This document shows positions 62,917 to 64,000 of a stretch of 64,000 bases of DNA, piece by piece. Every line of letters starts with the position of its first letter. Position 1 is the first letter of the stretch. The translations under genes were made by a program, and so were the position numbers. Source of the DNA: Mesorhizobium ciceri biovar biserrulae WSM1271 (GTDB lineage: Bacteria > Pseudomonadota > Alphaproteobacteria > Rhizobiales > Rhizobiaceae); the NCBI RefSeq assembly GCF_000185905.1, contig NC_014923.1:5107501-5171500 (forward strand). Direction: 5' to 3'. Below the pieces are notes generated by a model. It was not told where the DNA came from. It ran no database searches and saw nothing but the letters and a program-made list of their open reading frames with translations.

Positions 62917-63672
62917 TCATTCCTCTTTCGCGGGGCGGCGAAGCCGCAGGATGAGCACGGCGGCGAGCGCGGCGGCAAGCCCGTACCAGGTGACGGCATA
63001 TTGCAGATGGCTGTTCGGCAGGTCGATGATGGTGACGCCGCCAACCGGCAATCCGCCTGGATTTGGCGTCTTGTCTGCGTCGATGAAGATCGGCACCAGC
63101 GTGAACCCAGCCGGCAGGCCCGCGCTCGCCGCCATGACGTCGCGGTCCTTCCAGTAGAAGATGTTCTTCGCCACATCGTTGTCGGGCAGCATCATCGACG
63201 GCTTTGCTGGCAGGGGGTTGCGAGCGAGCCCCGTGACCGTCACTCTGCCGGTCACCTGTCCCTTGGCGCGCTTGGCGGCGTCCTTCAGATCGTAAGGCAC
63301 GAAGCCGCGATTGATCAGGACGAAGCGGCCGTCGTCGAGCGCCAGCGGCGTGTAGACATTGAAGCCGGCATCACCCTCCCAGGTCGCGTAAAAATGCCGT
63401 TCGCCTTGATGCAGGAACGTCCCGGTGACGGCGACGGGCGTATAATCGACGTCCCCGGTGGCTGCGAATTCTTTCTCGACCTCGGCCAGCGGCCGCGGCG
63501 CTGAATGAGTGCGCTGGTCGATGGTCTGCAGAAGGCCTTCCTTCCAATAAAGGCGCTGCACCTGCCAGGTGCCGAGCGCCAGCAGGATCAGGAACAGCAC
63601 AAGGCCTAGGGCGAGCAGCAATGCCGTCCTAGGCCGCGATCGGCCATCGGCTTTAACGGTTGCCTCGCTCAT
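62917..63672 (-). CDS. SURF1 family cytochrome oxidase assembly protein
   Basis: The 251-residue protein has two membrane helices, near the N-terminus (ALLLALGLVLFLILLALGTW) and C-terminus (VTWYGLAAALAAVLILRL), with a periplasmic domain between. LGTWQVQRLYWKEGLL, VLINRGFVPYDLKD and NSHLQYAVTWYGLA are SURF1 signatures. It assists heme a insertion or CuA assembly of cytochrome c oxidase; the cox genes are expected just upstream of the window end. Its ATG overlaps the DUF983 stop (ATGA). Confidence 0.93.
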   Translation of the reverse strand: MSEATVKADGRSRPRTALLLALGLVLFLILLALGTWQVQRLYWKEGLLQTIDQRTHSAPRPLAEVEKEFAATGDVDYTPVAVTGTFLHQGERHFYATWEGDAGFNVYTPLALDDGRFVLINRGFVPYDLKDAAKRAKGQVTGRVTVTGLARNPLPAKPSMMLPDNDVAKNIFYWKDRDVMAASAGLPAGFTLVPIFIDADKTPNPGGLPVGGVTIIDLPNSHLQYAVTWYGLAAALAAVLILRLRRPAKEE

Positions 63673-64000
63673 TCGCCGCGATCCAACCGGCCTTCGGCCG
63701 CCTTGTTGCGGTATTGCAGCGTCAGCAGCACGCCTTTGATCAGCCGCAGCGCCGCCAGGCACAGCACGACAGCCAGCGGAATCCAGACCAGCAGATGCAA
63801 CCAGAGCGGCGGGCTAAGCGTGACTTCAACCCAGAGCGCCAGGCCGACGATAAGGAAGCCTATGATCAGGATGACGAACACCGCCGGCCCGTCGCCGGCA
63901 TCGGCGTAGGAATAATCGAGGCCGCAATTGACGCAGCGCTTGCCGACAGTGAGGAAGCCGGAGAACAACCGCCCCTCGCCGCAGCGCGGGCAGCGGCCAT
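63669..64000 (-). CDS. DUF983 membrane protein (5' end beyond window)
   Basis: The minus-strand frame is open to the window edge and reads GRCPRCGEGRLFSGFL, KRCVNCGLDYSYADAGDGP, then two hydrophobic helices. The two CxxC pairs form a zinc-ribbon-like motif typical of DUF983. The true start lies beyond base 64000. Genes of this family sit between coxC and surf1 in alphaproteobacteria, so a role in cytochrome oxidase biogenesis is likely by context only. Confidence 0.88.
   Translation of the reverse strand, partial: GRCPRCGEGRLFSGFLTVGKRCVNCGLDYSYADAGDGPAVFVILIIGFLIVGLALWVEVTLSPPLWLHLLVWIPLAVVLCLAALRLIKGVLLTLQYRNKAAEGRLDRGE

Overview
The window is about 64 kb of GC-rich chromosome from an alphaproteobacterium of the order Hyphomicrobiales (Rhizobiales), most likely a Mesorhizobium or close relative. 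The evidence is the gene orders DUF983-SURF1-ispH-thrB-rnhA, mutY / DUF721 / DsbA-like / smc and thrC-M16 peptidase-GNAT, a CcrM-type GANTC methyltransferase, an alphaproteobacterial GTTC-N7-GTTC SOS box, and dispersed palindromic repeats of rhizobial type. The genus is inferred from overall resemblance; no 16S gene is present.

Layout. (1) 1-8070, plus strand: a surface-polysaccharide operon. It holds a sulfotransferase-like protein with a duplicated coiled coil, a methyltransferase, a WbsX-GT61 two-domain glycosyltransferase, a Wzm/Wzt-type ABC exporter whose ATPase carries a Wzt C-terminal domain, and a second methyltransferase. (2) 8056-14642, minus strand: a second sulfotransferase, a FkbM/Methyltransf_24-like methyltransferase, the dTDP-L-rhamnose genes (rfbD, rfbB, rfbC, rfbA) and a frameshifted O-antigen ligase/polymerase. 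(3) 14780-20392: an accessory stretch with two consecutive excalibur-domain genes (a lipoprotein and a thermonuclease), an SRAP (YedK/HMCES) gene followed by a 33-residue membrane peptide, a zinc-ribbon gene, and a divergent operon of three very small genes under an apparent LexA box. It ends with a UDP-glucuronate epimerase-like gene, the 3' stump of a nucleotide-sugar dehydrogenase, an AT-rich scar and a 5'-truncated Fic gene. (4) 20485-31317: housekeeping and metabolic genes (bioY, MBL hydrolase, DUF1499, acyl-CoA synthetase, DUF427, polysaccharide deacetylase, GT9 heptosyltransferase, ppdK, VOC protein) and tRNA-Gln(UUG). (5) 31539-41432: a GT25-O-antigen-ligase fusion, a PhyH dioxygenase, a LysR regulator divergent from an orphan peptide-binding protein, a polysialyltransferase-like gene, a 2OG oxygenase, a VanZ-like protein, a tandem pair of tiny RLPGG proteins and dispersed repeats. 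(6) 41464-64000: conserved core (smc, DsbA-like, DUF721, mutY, HAD, ccrM, second HAD, lipoprotein, thrC, M16 peptidase, GNAT, GGDEF/EAL, YqgE, DsbD-N, peroxiredoxin, DUF2938, rnhA, thrB, ispH, SURF1, DUF983).

How the genes fit together. Regions 1, 2 and 5 look like one envelope programme: rhamnose supply, uronic-acid epimerisation, glycosyl, sulfo and methyl transfer, ABC export, and ligation to lipid A-core. Region 5 supplies an intact ligase while region 2 carries a broken ligase/polymerase. The most notable unassigned signals are the SOS-box small-protein operon (17379-18136), an 11-A run between the two domains of the WbsX-GT61 protein where loss or gain of one A gives near-immediate termination, and the GT25-ligase fusion. 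All functional calls are read by eye from sequence; no database search was run.
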